The notes beneath the pieces were generated by a model. The model saw only the letters and a program-made list of their open reading frames with translations. It ran no database searches and had not been told where the DNA came from. From NCBI RefSeq assembly GCF_963675395.1, contig NZ_OY776223.1, positions 558,001 to 622,000 on the forward strand: a stretch of DNA of 64,000 nucleotides. The letters are read 5' to 3'. The position numbers and the translations under genes were made by a program. Origin of the DNA: an uncultured Vibrio sp. (GTDB lineage: Bacteria > Pseudomonadota > Gammaproteobacteria > Enterobacterales > Vibrionaceae). Below are positions 63,568-64,000 of this stretch, one piece after another (the stretch's first letter is position 1; every line of letters begins with the position of its first letter).

Positions 63568-64000
63568 ACTCGTACCTCTATACCTTGCTGTTTTAAATAT
63601 TGTTTCAATTCGCCAATATTGATGACTTGTTTGTGGAACACTGACGCCGCTAATGCGCCGTCAACGTTCGCTTTTTGGTAAGCTTCTGCAAAGTGTTCCA
63701 TCGCACCAGCGCCGCCTGAAGCAATCAGAGGCACCTTACACACTTCACGTACCATGTTGAGCTGTTCAATGTCGTAACCGTTGCGCACGCCATCTTGGTT
63801 CATCATATTCAGTACGATTTCACCAGCGCCGCGCTTTTGTACTTCTTGAACCCAGTCACGTGTTTCCCATTGTGTTGCTTTGGTACGCTCTTCATCACCG
63901 GTAAACTGATAAACCTGATATTTGCCGGTATCCTTGTCGTAGTATGAGTCGATACCAACCACAATACATTGCACACCAAACTTATCCGCCAGATCAGTAA
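63564..64000 (-). CDS. hisF: Imidazole glycerol phosphate synthase cyclase subunit HisF (5' end missing)
   Basis: The frame runs off the right edge of the window; the N-terminal part of the (beta-alpha)8 barrel is missing. The visible C-terminal part has [49 protein letters not shown] and [13 protein letters not shown]. This is typical of HisF (about 257 residues). It works with HisH to form IGP and AICAR in histidine synthesis. A GTG at 63972-63974 is an internal valine codon, not the start. Confidence 0.94.
   Translation of the reverse strand, partial: TDLADKFGVQCIVVGIDSYYDKDTGKYQVYQFTGDEERTKATQWETRDWVQEVQKRGAGEIVLNMMNQDGVRNGYDIEQLNMVREVCKVPLIASGGAGAMEHFAEAYQKANVDGALAASVFHKQVINIGELKQYLKQQGIEVRV

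Noticed and set aside
63972..63974. GTG as a start for HisF
   Set aside because: It is the internal valine in [11 protein letters not shown]; the gene continues past the window edge.
1..64000. CRISPR arrays, IS elements, prophage, restriction or toxin-antitoxin systems
   Set aside because: No regularly spaced repeats, transposase, integrase, Cas, methylase/nuclease or toxin-like genes were seen anywhere in the window.

Overview
The window reads as a stretch of the larger chromosome of a Vibrio, probably of the Harveyi clade (V. parahaemolyticus/alginolyticus/harveyi type). This rests on protein resemblance and gene order: psp-sap, norR-hcp-hcr, torECA, a Mn-dependent pyrophosphatase beside a metal exporter, and cysS-ppiB-lpxH followed by an EAL-HDOD gene. 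No database could be searched, so the species is inference. I see no rRNA, tRNA, CRISPR array, IS element, prophage or plasmid gene. Gene density and codon use look like core chromosome throughout.

Layout. 1-9 kb: the end of an SDR/DUF2867 gene; a DUF2913-like gene coupled to a Bcr-type efflux pump; rsuA; radD; a PepSY/response regulator/histidine kinase operon; rplY. The order bcr-rsuA-radD-rplY is that of E. coli, with the two-component operon inserted. 9-13 kb: a lipoprotein UshA, a small 75-residue protein behind a long leader, a DUF1289 protein and a META/HslJ lipoprotein. 13-18 kb: a ynjB-ynjC-ynjD transporter operon with a phosphatidyltransferase (ynjF), then a SlyB lipoprotein. 18-23 kb: nitrosative stress defence, with norR driving hcp-hcr from a sigma-54 promoter behind a long perfect palindrome. 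23-30 kb: a methyltransferase, a pseudouridine synthase, an NSS transporter, cardiolipin synthase, metC and tag.

30-44 kb: a tripartite RND pump with two lipoprotein adaptors; the phage shock operon pspABC divergent from pspF; and the sapABCDF peptide transporter operon. 44-48 kb: a DUF2750 protein, family II pyrophosphatase, a Fur-box-preceded metal exporter, and a lone GH36 alpha-galactosidase. 48-56 kb: the anaerobic TMAO respiration operon torE-torC-torA, with torE found here as a 59-codon gene; a lone FetB-like permease; a pair of consensus DnaA boxes; an unrecognised 45-residue ORF; a focA formate channel; and a TIGR02647 gene. 56-64 kb: a YeeZ-like epimerase, a YdcF protein, tdk, cysS, ppiB, lpxH, an EAL-HDOD signalling protein, a YchJ-like protein, hisIE and the end of hisF.

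Most genes are familiar. The parts most worth a second look are regulatory or small: the norR-hcp palindrome and a matching motif before norR, the altered GAFTGA loop of PspF, the twin DnaA boxes with the 45-residue ORF, TorR-like decamers upstream of torE, the Fur-like site at the metal exporter, a mini-ORF overlapping the sapA start, and a 34-base repeat present twice. I did not find a clearly novel multi-gene system.
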